Below the pieces are notes generated by a model. The model had not been told where the DNA came from. It made no database searches and worked only from the letters and a program-made list of their open reading frames with translations. A stretch of DNA of 64,000 bases from Paracyclopina nana (taxonomy: Eukaryota; Arthropoda; Copepoda; Cyclopoida; Cyclopettidae), in contig JAGUCH010000001.1 of the NCBI GenBank assembly GCA_019096065.1, positions 4,402,001 to 4,466,000 of the forward strand, in the 5' to 3' direction. This document shows, one piece after another, positions 33,261 through 48,049 of this stretch (the stretch's first letter is position 1; each line of letters begins with the position of its first letter). Made by a program: the position numbers and the translations under genes.

Positions 33261-36200
33261 CACTGACCTCAATAAGAAATTCCTGCTCACACTACTTTAT
33301 TCTCCGTTGCTCCTTATAGGGCAAGGCTTTAAAATATGCGACTTGGTCAATAATAATGGCCAGACTCGAAGCATATAATCGTGACTCGTTCTTCGGCTAA
33401 AAATTGCGTTTCTATGCAGATGATCAGGCTCTGCCAGACGCGAGCCAACCCCTTAAACAAACGTAGCAAATCACTGCGGCCAAGTTTACCGCGGAAAGTT
33501 CACACTGCTAGGCTTCAGCTAAACCCTTTGCTACTCTACTTTTCACGCAGTGGTTGCTTTGAAAAGATAACGATTGGACTGCATACAAATAAGAGTCCAA
33601 AGTAAGTAAAGTTGAGATAAAATCCGATGACTTTTGTGTCACGACAGTAATTAATTAGTAGCATATCAATGCTACACAAATTGCAGCGAGCAATTTCATG
33701 CTCTGCAAATTAGGCGCAGCTTTAAAAGAAGGATGAATGTCACTGCTGTGCAAATTAATTAACGGAAAACCATTATGCCACAATTAATTATGCCTTTCCA
33801 ATGAAATATCGGAGAACTTGAACGAAACAAGAGTTCATTGAAAATATTCCCAATTTCACTAGCTAGTAAAAAAACACGCCCATTTTCCCCCCATGTAGAA
33901 GTTTCTTTTCCAAATTGCCTGCACGGAATCTTATCTCAAAATGATTCACACATTTTACCGGCAATTAAGGTCAACTACTGAAAATAACGCTTGCTTTACA
34001 CAAAAATGAAATCAAGCTCACTTTCAAGATGAATTCACATAAAAATCATTTTCCATTCAATAGACATTTTTTAGCTTTTTAAGGTTGCTTTTCATCCACG
34101 CGAAGTGAGATCATCATCAGTGTCCAACCTCAGTTTGGTGATCTCTCGTTTCAAACGTTTCCCCGTTAATTGGACACAATATATTGCCCCTTTCACCATT
34201 ACAGCACGGTGTCATGTCACTGTGAGACTCTGCTCCGCCGAATTTACAGTTCAACTCAAAAAATGGGGCCAGGCATTTGGAAGCTTTGGATGATGATCAC
34301 TTTATGGGACGACCAGTAGGATTTATGGCTTTAATCCCCACTGTGCTTTAGCAGATCAGACGCTCAAATAAAAAGAAGGGGTGTGGACAGATTCGTATGA
34401 GGATCTAAGTGAAAAATACCCTCCAACTACTAAGGGTCAAAATCGAGATCTTATCGCCAGCCATGTCCTATTTTCAGAGGAAAATGCTACCTACCTATCG
34501 AAATCTTCCTAAATTGTGTGTTAAATGGACTGAGACGATACTAAGCCACGACAACTCAGTGAAAAGAGTTCTGACAGAATATTGAATTGCCTAAAATTTT
34601 CCGATCGTTAATCAAAGGACATCATGAAGGCAAGTTCGTGCTTGAGCCATAATCAGGCAAAAAATTTCTCCACCGCCAATTAGCTGAGCTAAGTTTTCAG
34701 CCCTTAGCATCACAGTGGGGTGAAACTACTAGAAAAAAATTACAAATGGACTTGAGAGCCTACGAAATGGTGGGGTTGATCTCAACAGCTTTTAAAGTGA
34801 GTGCAACAACCAAGAGAAGTTGTCCACAGCTACCAAAGAAGTGCCAAAGTATTGGTTGCCCAAGGCCAAAGAAAGGCGTGAAAAGACGACGACACAACTG
34901 AGGAGGGCAATGGAAATACAACTAATAAATCAGACAAAAAATGGCATCATCATGAGCCCTTATTTACCTCACGAATTGCTGAGGTGAAAAGGCATTTATT
35001 TGCTCGACAAATTTGAGGAGGACCAGACTAAAAAAATATTTGCATTAAACACCACTTAGCCATTATTACACCAAATTTGACCAGAAGAACAAGCCTGCTG
35101 CTAACCTCCAGCTGAATTAAGCAAGTCAATTCTCCTTTGCTCTTCTGATGTAAATCTCGGCCCATTTCCTAACCTTTCTGGCCTTGATGGTTGCCAATTT
35201 CCTTCTTTGTATACGCAGTATAATACTGTATATAGTGGATGCTATATGGTGAAAGCTAGAGCTTTACCTTTGTTTTGGCATCCTCAGAAAACGCGGCCTC
35301 TAAAGGCTTGTACTACAGCCTTATAGACTAAGCAAACTTTTCCTCATGATCCTTGAAGATTTATCTTCATGCCTAAATTAGAGCAGTGCAAGGTCCTCAG
35401 AGTAATTAAAGAACTCGTGATTTTTAAAACCGCCTAGGCAATTGCAGCATAAAGGTCCCCCTAGTTTTTAAAATTCTCTAATTCTTTTCGCTTAATGTAG
35501 TTCAAGCATTAGTCAAGGTTGCCTATGTTGGGATTACAGGCAGATGACTTTGGTCCTGAATATCTGATCCCTTAACAAGATTTTGTTTCACGCCAAAACC
35601 TGCGAGCTGCTGACCCGGTGGACGATTTATGAGATGCAGTTAGGATTTTCGAAGGCCAGCAATGCTAGGGCGAGAGATGTGAAGCAAAGGCCTAGGAGAA
35701 TTTTAGAAATGCATTCTACAAAGTCATTGTTCTCCTGATAATTTATCTTGATTTATGCGCTGCACAACACTTTGGGCACTGGTCTGCTTGCATGATCTCA
35801 TCAGTTACAAGATAAAATACAATGTGAGAGAATTGTGTGCCCCCATAATTATTCATCCTCTACACCAGATTCTGAATGTTACTACAGCAAAAAAAGCAGC
35901 TAGACCGTTAAACTATGCTCTAATTGTGATGAGGTGTTTTTTTTGCATATCTGGATTCGTTTAAAATGCAGATTTTTCTTGTTTTGACGAGTCACTGCAA
36001 TTTTTCTTGCTGCCCCGCCGTGTACAAAAAAGTGGACATGGTTGGATGCCATTTAAAGTGGATTTTTTTGCACACTTGCTCGGGTCAAAATTAAGGTCAA
36101 TAGTATGGCCGTCATCATGACATGGATATTTTTGGGAGAGCCCGACTTTTGTAATTTCCCACCGCGCAGCAACGCTCATATTCCGGACGGCCATTAAAAA

Positions 36201-36329
36201 TATCAAGGAAAAATACTTTCTTACCGCATTTTTGAATGTAGCTTGCCAAAACCCGAGGGCGGTTCCTTTCGTACGATCCAATAATTTTCTTTCTTGGTCG
36301 ACATAATTACGAAAAAACTCTGTTTTGGT
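33261..36329. other. Intergenic, nothing recognised apart from two CACAGTGGGG motifs
   Basis: AT-rich, with short anonymous frames only. CCCCACTGTG at 34336-34345 and CACAGTGGGG at 34711-34720 copy the terminal decamer of the 10.2-kb transposon, but they face away from one another and have no matching target duplications. They may be broken ends of related elements. A CpG-richer patch begins near 35.99 kb, with an anonymous 125-residue frame on the minus strand (35961-36338). Confidence 0.35.
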
Positions 36330-36437
36330 CACTCTCACTCACTAGAATGCACGAGAACTGAAGCTGAAGAAGCTCAGCTGAGAAGTTCAGCAACTGATTC
36401 GAGAATGAACACGACGACGGACTCTCAGCTTTCGGAA
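36330..36437 (+). other. Possible first exon with splice donor
   Basis: In a CpG-richer patch, repeats of TCACTC (around 36330) precede a leader with a short upstream ORF. An ATG at 36405 opens a short Thr/Ser-rich frame that reaches a donor, GGAAA|GTAAGG, at 36438. It has the shape of a first exon, but no acceptor or downstream exon could be matched. Confidence 0.15.
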
Positions 36438-39400
36438 AGTAAGGAACGCAATCCTCGCAACCTTTGCCTCGAGCTTATTGTTGTGAAAAGCTGTGATTAG
36501 TTGCCATCGGCTTGCGACGTCGAGCCGTAATAATTCAATAATTTCTGCGAGGAAATTCAAGCCTGTCGTAACGAAGGATTTATGCTTACTATCGTCTGTG
36601 CTGGGCACGAGGCAATAAATTAGATTGTAAATTGCCATCTCAATAATCAGCAGGTAGGAAAATCGCGCATTATCATCACCTCGTTTTCTCCAGCTCGTTG
36701 TCGGAAATTCAAAAGATCAAAGCCGCATTTTCCGAGTATTGTGAGATTTAGCAGAAGTGTGACCATCAAAAAAGTTTGACCATCATCATGATGGATGGAT
36801 GTGGTGCTCCAACGTGATTGGAATTACCAGCCTTTGATCTCAAGCAGAAATTATTTGGGGGTTTCTCTGGTAACGTACGCGAGGAAAATTCTCATTTACT
36901 TGCACATTTGCAGGTTTTTTTGCCTTGTTAAATGAAAATGAAGGAAATCTTTTTCTCATTTTTCGGCCAGCAGAGTGTTTTTTTGTAGGATATGATCCTG
37001 TGGCGCGTTGGCAAAAAGCTCAAGTATTTTTCATTTGGGAGCCGACAATTTTGTTTTTGCCGGCCACATTTGTCATCACAGTGGTCTGTTTTGAGAAGTA
37101 ATTCTGCAATTTATGTCGAGCTCGCCCTCGGAAATGGCTGATTTATGCTATTTCCTGGCTACTGCTGCTGAGCCTGGTTGCTACAACTGCTCCTATTTTA
37201 AATTACTGGCCTCACCGGTCCATTTTCTTCGGTACTGGACGCGTGTTGTTCTTCTGTTGGCCAATTGGCAAAAATGGTATACCAATCTTTCTTGCCTTTT
37301 TTCGCATGAATGTTTAACCAGATATGCTACATAGCAGTGCTACATACGAAAAGGAGAGCCTCTCTGGTCTCTGGGGAACTTACTTTTGGATAGATAGAAA
37401 AGCGAGCAAAAACCGAAACATCAGCTCCCGGAAAACTTTTTTCTTCAGCAATAATGTGTTCTCCTTTAATTTCCGCACACACAACTTTGGCAAGGCTAGC
37501 TAATATTAGTGAATTCACGAATGTGCCGAGAATTCCGAAATTGAAAACGTTCAACTGAAGCGAGATGAGAAAAAGAGAGAGCACTTTAATGTATTCTTAC
37601 AGTCGTAGTAGTGCATGGGAATTCGAAGGCAGAAAGTAACCTACACTCGTCGCGAGCAGTAGTTTTTTGGGGACATAATTTATTAGCGTGCTAACTTGAG
37701 AAGCTCCACAAACCTATAAACACCGGCGCAAGTTTGTAGCCCTAAGCAAGAAAGTTGTTTTCCCCAATTGTGTGTAGAACATACTCACCCAGGTTTTTTG
37801 ATTATTTATAGGATGTAATGGCTTAGCAGCTCCCGTCTGAGTAGGTACGTAGTACTTCTGTTCATCTGCTCATATAAAATGCACAGAAAACCAGAGCACT
37901 TCCAAGATGTCATAAACTTCTCCCCTTTTTGTGAGCCAGCAGAACCTCTGCTGCTACGAGTTGCATTAAACAGCAGCAAAAACCAGCTCCTCTCGCTGAT
38001 TTCAGAGAATACTGTTAGATATGGCAAAGTTGGGGTTTTAGGTAAACAAATGCATGGCTATAAATTGTTGCCACTCGAGTGCAGTAGAAGTGAGGCCATG
38101 CTTCATCCTCTTTTTGGAAGTAGAACACCAAAATAGCCTCCAAACTTCCTGTTCTTTTGCCAGCAGATGCAGAAAACAAGAAATTTGAATAGAAGTTCAG
38201 GTGGAGTTAGTAAATGCAACAGTAGCAGCATTTGCTGGATTTCTCAAAAAGTCAGCCAATTTTTCTCTCACTCTGAAGCTGGCTTGAAAAGTCATTTGGA
38301 TGCTTGCCACTAACAATGCAATTTGGTGAAAACAAATTCGCGGAATGGCAGCGATGCCAGCTCTTTTAATGGTAACATTACCATATCACAACTATGGTGC
38401 TATATGGACATACTAATTTAAAATGGCTTCTTCGAAACAAAGCTAGGCAACATAAAAGCAGAACTTTGCTAAGCTTTCACAAGCTTGGCGGCAATGAGGA
38501 CTTTTACAATGAAAGAAAAGGTTGCTAGCTTAAGAAATGAACAACCATTTCTCTTTTTGTTCTTGGCCAGTGTGCATAAAAAGCCCAGCAGTGGTTTTAG
38601 TTTAATCAAGATTGAATTGAGAACCGACTGCGAAAACCGTCGCCTTTTATGCACTTTTGCAGGAAACCCCTTCACCATTTAAATTCATTTGGCTTTGGGC
38701 TCTCCTACAAATTCTAATTGCAAGCCGAGAAGAAAATGGGGGCATTTCAGCAACAGAGCCCTAAATCTTGCTATGTAAGGCATTTGCAATGAAAAAGAAG
38801 GAGATCACAAGATGGGCCATTCTAATGAAAGCTCCTCCATATTTTTGTGAGGTCTTTCTCAAACGACTGGTTAAATGCGATGTTGATGACTATATAACTG
38901 CTCTTCTTCTCCCCCTGCTGCAAACTGCATGATAATGTCAGAAAAATGGGACTTTTGGCCCCATTTTTTCCTCCTCGCACATGAGACGTTTTCATCAAAA
39001 TGCTCGTCGTAGACTTCACGCCTACAGTCAAGAGTGATTTTTTTCTCCCAAAGATGTAATAATTGGGAGTTATCAGATGCTCTTCGGCTCGCAAATAAAT
39101 TCCTTCCACTAAACTCATGAACTTATCAGGTTACAGAGGGGGAACTTTAGACAGGGCTAATTCGTCATCTTGCTACCTTAACTTAATCATGAAAGTATTT
39201 GAAAGCTATTTTTCCAGCTTCCGGTGTTTAAGAAGCTTGGGAAGACTTGCTGGATTTTACACTTCTAATTCAACCAATGCTACATTTTTAACAACTATCA
39301 GCACAAAAGAATGGAGCTATCGCATTTCCACTTCTATATAGGTATGCTTCATAATTACACGTTTCTATCCGGAGAGGCCACACCCCCTTAGATAAAGATC

Positions 39401-40400
39401 ATCTGCCCTAAGCTTCTGAATTCTTGCAAAACAACGCCACATACATGAAAAGATCGAGCTTTGAAAAAAGCATGGCCAATTGTTTTTGCTTCAAATTGAG
39501 GCACGTTTTGAAAAGTTGCTGGTGTTGTAAAATAACCCTCCAAGCTAGTTCACAGGATGTACTTGATTTTAGGCTGGTTGCGGATATTAATTTTGAGCTT
39601 TACAACAACAAAAGATGGCATCTTGACTTATGAGCAAAAAACCTCGACGTGACTATCATAAAATTTTGACTGACAAAATGTAAATGGGCTTGCAACATAT
39701 CGTGTCATGTTATGAAAAACTTTTTTCTCGGCATATTGGAATTAATTCTCACTTGATGTATGATGATGGGCAGTTACAAGTTAAGTGAAAAGCACGATAG
39801 TTGGCATGATCGGCAGATAATCGATCCTGTTCTTTATGTGATGTAGCATTAACAACAAAGCTCATTGAGATCCCTTAGTTTTGGACTTCTTCATGTGCAA
39901 CGATTATGAATTTTATCGAGGAAAGTAAAAAAGTGGTCCTGAGCTTATCACGACTGCTCATCCTGGTCATGTACCCACATATTTTGAGGAATTCTGACAT
40001 ACGAGATTTGAGGTGCATGGAGGAAGAAATCTGGACACACAAAATAGAAATATATTGTATTGTAGTAAATTGCATTTCCATCTTGACCACTTTGTCATAG
40101 CAGTCTTTTGTTCTTCAAGCTATTACAGCGTGCGGCACAAAAGAGAGAAACCATAAAGTTTGCCATAAAATGTCGCCCAATTTTGGCCGTGCCTGATGGG
40201 GCCTTATCGGCACAAAAAGTGAGCATCAAAACCCACATCGTCAAACTACAACTCGTAAAAAAGTGCTCACCAAAGGCTGGCTCTATGGAAGCTATCAGGT
40301 GTAAAATCTGCTTTATATTCACGCTTAAAAACTGATTATACGGCCCATTTTTCATTACCAGCTTTGGGCTCTTTTGTTTTTGTTTTCACCGCTCGGCCTG
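36438..40400. other. Intergenic, nothing recognised
   Basis: AT-rich sequence. Short frames near 37.1, 37.9 and 38.5 kb have no domain-like composition. No repeats with matching ends were noticed. Confidence 0.35.
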
Positions 40401-41211
40401 GGCTGGCTCAGGGCAATAAAAGGAGAGTATAGTGCTTGCTGAGACAAACTGAGATTCACTTTGCGAATTTGAGTCTGCACCCATGAGTCTATGTACTAAA
40501 AGTATTCTCCTGTCACACCTATGACGTTTTTGGAAGCATTACAACATTCGCCAATTTAAAAAAGATCCTTGCTGTAATTATCAAGCAAAAAGGAACTTCA
40601 ACTTGATCAGAAAATTGATTATAGAAATCACTTTGAAACTGAATATTCCCTCTTTTTTGGCAGCTTTGGCAGTCATGGCTGCTGTGTAGATAATTTGTCA
40701 GTGTGACAAGACTAATTTTAACATTTTGTTCAAAAGTTTTAGCAAAATGCCTCTAGTTGAAGGGAGATGGTATCTCTGATCAAGCAACACTGTTGATTCT
40801 CAACAGTTCATGCACTGTGTGATCATCCGATGTATAGTTATTCAATTCTCTGTCAATGGCAGATTAAGCTCAGCCCATCACTACAACTAAATAAAGCTTC
40901 ATAGGGGGAGGGAGGGAACTTTCATTTTGGCTTTAATTAGTGAACACTGACAAAAAGTGGCTGCCAGAAGCTCAAATACCCCTGATTTACATATTTAATC
41001 CACAATTGTGAGCCATGTGAGATATTAGAGTCAAAGTCATTAAAGAATCTTAAGTTTTCCCTTACCTTACTAATCAGCCATTTTGATTGCCTTTGCTCCA
41101 TCGGCCAATTTTTCTGTGGGCAGTAAATAGCTGAGGTAGACTCAAATGTGACAATTCCTCTCTTTTTACTCAGCAAGCACTATACTCTCCTTTTATTGCC
41201 CTGGGCTGGCT
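40401..41211. mobile_element. 795-bp hAT-type miniature transposon with perfect 8-bp target duplication
   Basis: The element runs 40409-41203. Its ends are exact inverted repeats for 35 bp, starting CAGGGCAATAAAAGG, with weaker similarity inward to a shared ATTTGAGTCT about 65 bp in. It is flanked by GGCTGGCT at 40401-40408 and again at 41204-41211. Termini beginning CAG(G/T)G and an 8-bp duplication are diagnostic of the hAT superfamily. No transposase is present, so it depends on a relative elsewhere. Exact ends and duplication imply a fairly recent insertion. Confidence 0.88.
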
Positions 41212-44200
41212 GATCCACTGAACAAATTGTCAACAAATAACCGCGCTACCAGATCCTTCCAACATTAGGAAAGAGCTGTCCAATTGCTTCTGAACTTTTC
41301 ATAGAGTTATAGTTAAATAGCTTTTTTGATGATTATTGAGTCGTGACTCTCAGCTTTTTCCACTGATGGCTTTTTAAAGAGTGTTTGCTCTAGCCATTCT
41401 AGTCTGGCTGGGATCCGAGCTTTTGAGGAAATTGTAAACAAAGATGACTGGGCAATTTTGATTCTTTGTGCAGGGAAGTTGATGCTCTGGATAAAACTTG
41501 ACTACAGAAAGTAAACATCCATTTTTCCCACACTTTGCTCAACCAAGACAAAAACCATGACTTGCAGATTTTCGTGTTAATTATTCATTGAGTGAATACA
41601 TGGATGCTCCGTACTTATTTTTGGTAGAATGCTTTCAAATGTGACGGTTTTGCAAACAGAAGCGTTGCATTCATCGGATTTTGTTAAAAGCCTCCTGCTC
41701 AGAAGCCTTATTTCTCACATATTCTCGGGTAAAATGATACTAATCCTTGTGCCAATTGGGGATCCGGAAAACGCAACATATTTTTTGCTAGCCTTAAATG
41801 AGAAGAAGCACTTAAAAAAGCCGAACAACTTTCAACTTGATCCCTCGAAACTCGAGGAATTATGCAATTATAACTGAAATGAGTTGATGCCATGAGAATG
41901 AATTATGGAATTTCAATTTTAGAGCTCATGTGTAGGTAATCAGTAGTGTGCAGTGAGCAGCCAAAAGTACTTAAGCAAAGCACTTATCGACAACTTTACA
42001 GACTTCAGAATTTACATAATTCTGTGTCCAGTAATTTGCATTTACATACATTGCGAGCAACACAAGGCAAGGCAAGGGGAGGAGGATAGTATGTAGCAGT
42101 AGTCATCTTTTAAGGCTGTGGGGGGGAATTCAAAAATTAAATTCACGTGCCAAAAAATTCAGAAATGTAGTTCAGAATAATAATACAGCCCGTCGTCGAC
42201 GAGTTCAATAAGTTCAAGCTGAATTGAATTCGGTTGTGCCCTGCAATTTAACAGTCGTCGATCTTATGCACATGTGATTGGCACCCTCCTCTCAATGGGA
42301 GACTCAATCCCATTGTTGCTCAACGAGAACACCCCTGAAAATTCAGTTTCCAAAAAGTTTTCATGTTTGAGTGTTGTTATCAACTTCAGCTTCTTCTTCG
42401 TCAGTCAAACACTTGTTTAACAAAATGGCACGTGGGATGCTGTGGCTCAAGAGCGCTCTTCAAAATCTCAAAAAAGTTCTCCTTCTGTTAGGTCTTGACG
42501 TAAACAAAATAAGGGCGTGATTATCTGCTAGCAAGCTAGGTGCTTTTTTTGTCGAGAAACTTAAAAAATAAGGGCTACTTTGAGCTAACAAAAGCAAGCT
42601 CGAGATTTGCCATAGTGTACGACAAGCCTCTTTTTGTTGAGCTATTCACAAGCCAGAGGAAAATTTGATGTCGTATTGACTCGCTCTGACACGAAATGAT
42701 GAAAGGCCGAATAATGACGGAGCGTGTGCAATTTGTGAGTGTGGGGATCCACCCCTTGATCAAGTGACAGCACGAATATCCAGCCAAAAATGTCCAATCT
42801 AACTGCGAGCTGGCAGATATCGAGAAATTCAATTTAGCTGTGCAGACATCCCATGATCCCATTATAAGCGTAGCATTCTGCAAAAAAGCTGACTCGTGGA
42901 TCCGGATAATTAGAAATCTGCAGCAGCAGCCCTTTCTGCATCACTCCAAACGAAGACCCTTCCGTTTGAAGGTACAATATAGTACAAGCTCTCAAAGTTG
43001 CTGCTAACGCAAGAATTTGCTCTGTTTTAGCGAGAGCAAAGGCTGCTAAAAGCGCAAATTTTGCTGGTGCATATGTTACTATAGCACACGTTCTCCCCTA
43101 TCCTAAATCTCGCTTCATTTTGTCCCTATTATAATGTTTTGATATAGCATGTGCCATATGGGTCCATATTTTACATGGGGTCGTTCCAGTGCTGCAGCAC
43201 CAAAGAGAAGAGCATTGAAATTCGAAAAAGCATGAGCTATAATGATGCATGATGTGCCAAGTTGCGATTGACGCCTGTGTTTGACACTTTTGTTAATGGA
43301 GTAAAAAAGTGGAATGCTTCTTCTGCCAACCATTTCGAATCAAAGTCAAACAAACCTCCCAGCTGGTCGCCAATTTTTTTTCAGCTTGTCCCAGCGGGTA
43401 ACTGATCAAACTCAGCAAAAGCTGCTGAGGGTTGAGATAATAAAAAGACGCGTCTGATGTCTATTATTTTGGGAGTCTATACAGCCACACAGGGGCACAA
43501 AACGGTTAGAACGAGCCGCGTTGTTCGACTTTTGAAAGCATCGGATTTCGGACATCAACCTTCCACCAAGTGAGTCCATTTGTTCATCATAAAATCAACA
43601 TGAGTTAGGATTTGCACCCTTATCTGATTCTGCTACCAAAACCACCAACTTCTCTTTTTTTGATCCAAGAAAAATCTTCACCATGGGAACTTGGGAATGG
43701 TTTTGCCAATTTCATATCAAACCAATAAAACTCTTGCCAGATTTCCAAGGTTTCCTTTCCCAACAAAGAGCATACACTAGAGTTCGGAATAGTTTCTGGT
43801 TTAGACAGATATTGCGATTTCGAAAAACAAGTGCAGGAACAAAATAGCAGTGACATTCTAGCACACAAATTGCAAAACTTGATGAAATTTGCTGCTTTTT
43901 TGCATGCTCCTTCAAAGAAGGGCTAATCCTTACTAATTGCAACTCACACAATCAAGGCTTTCTAGAGCTTCTTTACATTTCTTGGTCAATGTCAGTTGCA
44001 CCACATATATTGGCAAAGCTTTTTTCTGGTGGCCAATTGGCTTTGTCAGGCACAATACTGTTAGGTACGTGATAAACAAGACTTTGCGACCGCATTCATT
44101 TGGTTGAGACGTAAATTGAAAACGACAGATGTAGACGGTTGATAAGAAAGCCAATATTTTTGGACTCGACTCCTCTTTTAGATCACAGGGCGAGATTTCA

Positions 44201-47200
44201 TTCACGCGTGCCACCACCAGCCACATGGACTATTCATATCAATGACTTTTTTACCACACCACCAACCAACACCCTGATTTAATTGCCTCCTCGGAGTGAT
44301 ATGCTAAATTAGAACCATAAAGCTTTTTTCAACAGCATTAACTTTATTACAATCTCACACAAAAAATGTAGGAGAAGTTAGTTTTTAAAAGCAAGCAGGA
44401 GGAGCTCAGATTGCTGAAATGAGCCAATTCAACAAAGGGTTTCTGACTTTTAAATTGGAAGTTTTTCATCACCACCACCACCACTGCACCCTCTATATGT
44501 GTAGTTATGAAATGGGGGCATTGCTCTCTTGAGTACAATTCTGGAAGACTTTCAAGAGCGTGGAAATTGGTATCCAAAAGTTCATAGTACTTTATGGAAA
44601 GCATTTGTCATCTCTACCAGGAATTTCGGTCATAAATATATTCTTTTTGCCTGGCAGCAGAGGCAAAAATGAAAGTCAAGAAGCCATGGAAATGCCTTCG
44701 CGCTATAATAAATTCTCTCTCCCAAGTAGCGTAGTATATGCATGCTAATACAAAAAAGAAGTCCTTGACAATGCAGAAGTGTAATTAAATTCTAGGCATT
44801 TTTTATATGTCTCCTCTGGGATCTCAAGAGGGAAAGTGGTGTTTTATCTGCAGCATTTCTAAACCAAAGCCACCAAAATTCCAAATGCTCCCCAGAAAGA
44901 TGATGTTGCAGCTTGGGGGGAAATGGAGACTGACATAAATATCCACCGAGCAGAATTGGCCTTTTTGTAACTTTTTAAAGGGCTGAAAAAGGGGTTTCAA
45001 ATTGAACTTATATAGGTAGTACAGCATAATACACTAGGGCACTTGCGTTCATATTCTGTTTTCCCAGTAGACTTACCATCCCCTTGCTTGTGCTTACGTA
45101 CTCACCCCTATTTTAGCCACTTTGGAGTGGATCTCTTCCTTGGCTTTCATTTCCAACATTCTATTGTTGAGATGAAGCCATCACCAGGACCTTATGCCCA
45201 CTGAGGGGAAAATGCATATAAAAATCGTCTTATACTTAGAAAGACCATGTGCTCATTTCCTTCAAAAAAACTTTGGAGCTTTCCAACTATCAAGTGAAAA
45301 CAGCAATAAATAACTTTTAGCTACCACAGTGAGCCTTATGTTGAGCTAAGTAACTTTGGTCATATACGTAGAATAGACACTCGACAGGGGTAGTTGGAGA
45401 GAGACGGGGAGGAGGGATCCATCTAAAGCCCAAGTGCAAACTTTTACTAAAAATATTTGGCCATCCAACCTTGGCTGGTGGAATAAGCTTTGGTGCATTT
45501 AATACTTTTACTTAACAATTGACAGAAGTTCTACCTTCTCATGCTAGGTATGCTAGCAAGTTACAAAGATAAGGTTTTGCAAATGCGTCTGACTTGATTA
45601 TCAGTTAGTGTCTTGTAACTTTGAGCATATACTATGTAAATGTTTTTGATAATTAGGCGGAGGAAGCAGATGATATGAGCTCTTCCAATTGAATGAGGGG
45701 GAGAAAAGACAAGCCAAGAAAACGTGACTTGACACCGTAATTTCTAGCTTTTCTGGGTGGAGGAGGAGGTAGCAAACCACTACATAAAGTACGAACAAGT
45801 GGCCCCACGTTGTAGGATGTCCACTTTTATTCCTGATGTTTTCCTCTAAAATAAAATAAATCCCGAGATAAGACAACACAACAAGCATTTGAGTTCGAGT
45901 AGGGCATTCAGCACTCAAATGTGTCCCTAGAGATGAGTTTAGAGATCCAGAAATCACGACAACTGCAAACATACTCAAAATCTCATTGTTGGAGCCAATT
46001 TATCCCCCTATACAGTCAACTGCCACCAAGTGCGCGGCTATCTATGGGCTTTTCATCTGCCTAGATGCCAAATTGTGGAGATGAACCACTACAAATTTTT
46101 TAGCATTACTTCTTATGATTAACATGAATATAAATGATGAGAAAGTGACATGATGCAGACTTTCTTTCATTTTTTAGTGGTTTACCCCACAGTTATCTGA
46201 ATAGATGCTCAATGAAACGTGGAATGACCAGATGGAGGAAACAAGTGAAACTGAATGTACGTAGAAACTCTTTGTAATTATGCTATATTTTGGCCGGGAA
46301 GTTGAAATCGGTTTCGAGGTGAGGTTTGCGCATCAAAATTGCTGTCATTTCCTTGTGATTTAGGAGCTTGTTCAGAGTCCCTTCCAAGGGATAATTAACC
46401 ATTTCTCGTGGAAGAAAAGATTCTTGCTAAAATGGTTCATTTGCAAAAACCCATCATCATAAACGAGGCCAAGGCATGGCACAGTAAGAAAATCGCTCAC
46501 TAATCCTGCTTATGCAGTGCATATCATCAGTAGAAGATATTTTGCAGTATCTTGTGCATTTTAGGAAGTGTATCGGTAATTTGCCTGCCTATTTGGTTTT
46601 ACGAGCTCTTTTTGTTGGATGCTGCCAGTACCCACGGTGCAATTAGGTAGCTAGTAGCATATAGCAGTAAACAGTTAAGTGGTCAGCAGGCAAAAACAAA
46701 GTTCTCTACAGAAAACCAATTTTCCAATGTCACATTCGCTTTGGAAAGTTTCGCAGCAGCAGTAGCTGTTGTACTAATTGCAACTTGGCCAGAAATGGAC
46801 ACTGAGCATGCAAGGTTCAAACTTGGAACCACTATAGCCAAATAGTGGTAGAGGGGTCAGTATAGGCCGATATTTGACTGGTTCAAAGGCTTTAAAATGC
46901 AATATTTTGCAATTTCAAGAAGCATGAATTGTTTTTTTCATCGCTGTCAAGGTAATAAGGATGCTCAAATTAGAGCTCTTGGGTGCTGTAAAAATCCTGC
47001 AAAAGAAGCATGACGGAGAAAAGTTGCAATTAATGCTCTTCTGGATATGACGCGAAATTGTTACAGCCAAATCCTTTTTGTGCGATCTCGAGTGGTTGCA
47101 GCTCATGCTATCAATAAACTTGGTTCTCAGGCTTGTATTATATTGTGGACTTTTCCACTAAAGCTTGCTGCTGCCGAGCAGTTGATTTTTGTGAAGGGAT

Positions 47201-48049
47201 GCAGGTTTCAGTTTCGAGGTGGTTCGCCTGTGTAATTATGGTGGTTTAGAGCAAAAAAGAGGCACCACAATAGAATCGTAAAATCGATACACTGCTATAG
47301 CTACGATGAGCTTTTTTGCCTGGCGTTGCTGCAACTACGAGTAATAAAATGATTTCATTTACAAGCATCCTGGTCAATGGAGCAGCCGGCCAAAAATGTT
47401 CATTAGACGGCAGATTTGGAAAGTACAGCCATAAAATTAAGGGTGATGCAAAAAGTGCGGTTCTTTATCACTTTTGTCATAATGGCCATCTTTGCTATTT
47501 AGAGTGGGTCACAGCTGGCTATGCTAAGATGCTGAGAAGAATGGGTACAAGCGAGCGTCAACGTCAATACCAAATCCCATAGGGACAAGTTACAACGTTA
47601 TTGTGTTACCTGACATAAAGAAGACATGTGTTCAACCATCATTGCTCCAGGGCCAGATCGCATTAATAATGATTTCATTATACCGAAATTGGGCTGCAAA
47701 ATTATATTGCGTCTGGAGTCTTACACCTTCAGCAGTGTTTTCGCAACGTTGCACCAGAAGATTACTAGATAATTTGCATAATGCAAGGCATCTGTAGCAG
47801 TACTCCATGCTTGCAAAGGTGGCACATTCACATGAGTGATGGGATGGATTACTTTTTCCGGTTATGCTATATGGTAAGTTCACAGTAGGGCCGAGCACCC
47901 TCGAAGAACTGTTGAAATACTGCTGGACAATGAAGAGTAGGCTTGTGTATACCGAGAAAGCCCTTTAAAAATGTTCAATGGACATTTTAACCATAAGTGC
48001 ACTTGCCTAAGAGAGCAATAAGTGGGGTAAGACATTTATCGGATAAAAA
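41212..48049. other. Intergenic, nothing recognised
   Basis: Short frames near 41.6, 42.6, 43.6-44.2, 45.6 and 47.3 kb are anonymous. A (CAC)5 microsatellite lies at 44470-44484 and an 11-bp TCGTCGACGA-type palindrome near 42.19 kb. Nothing else stands out. Confidence 0.35.
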
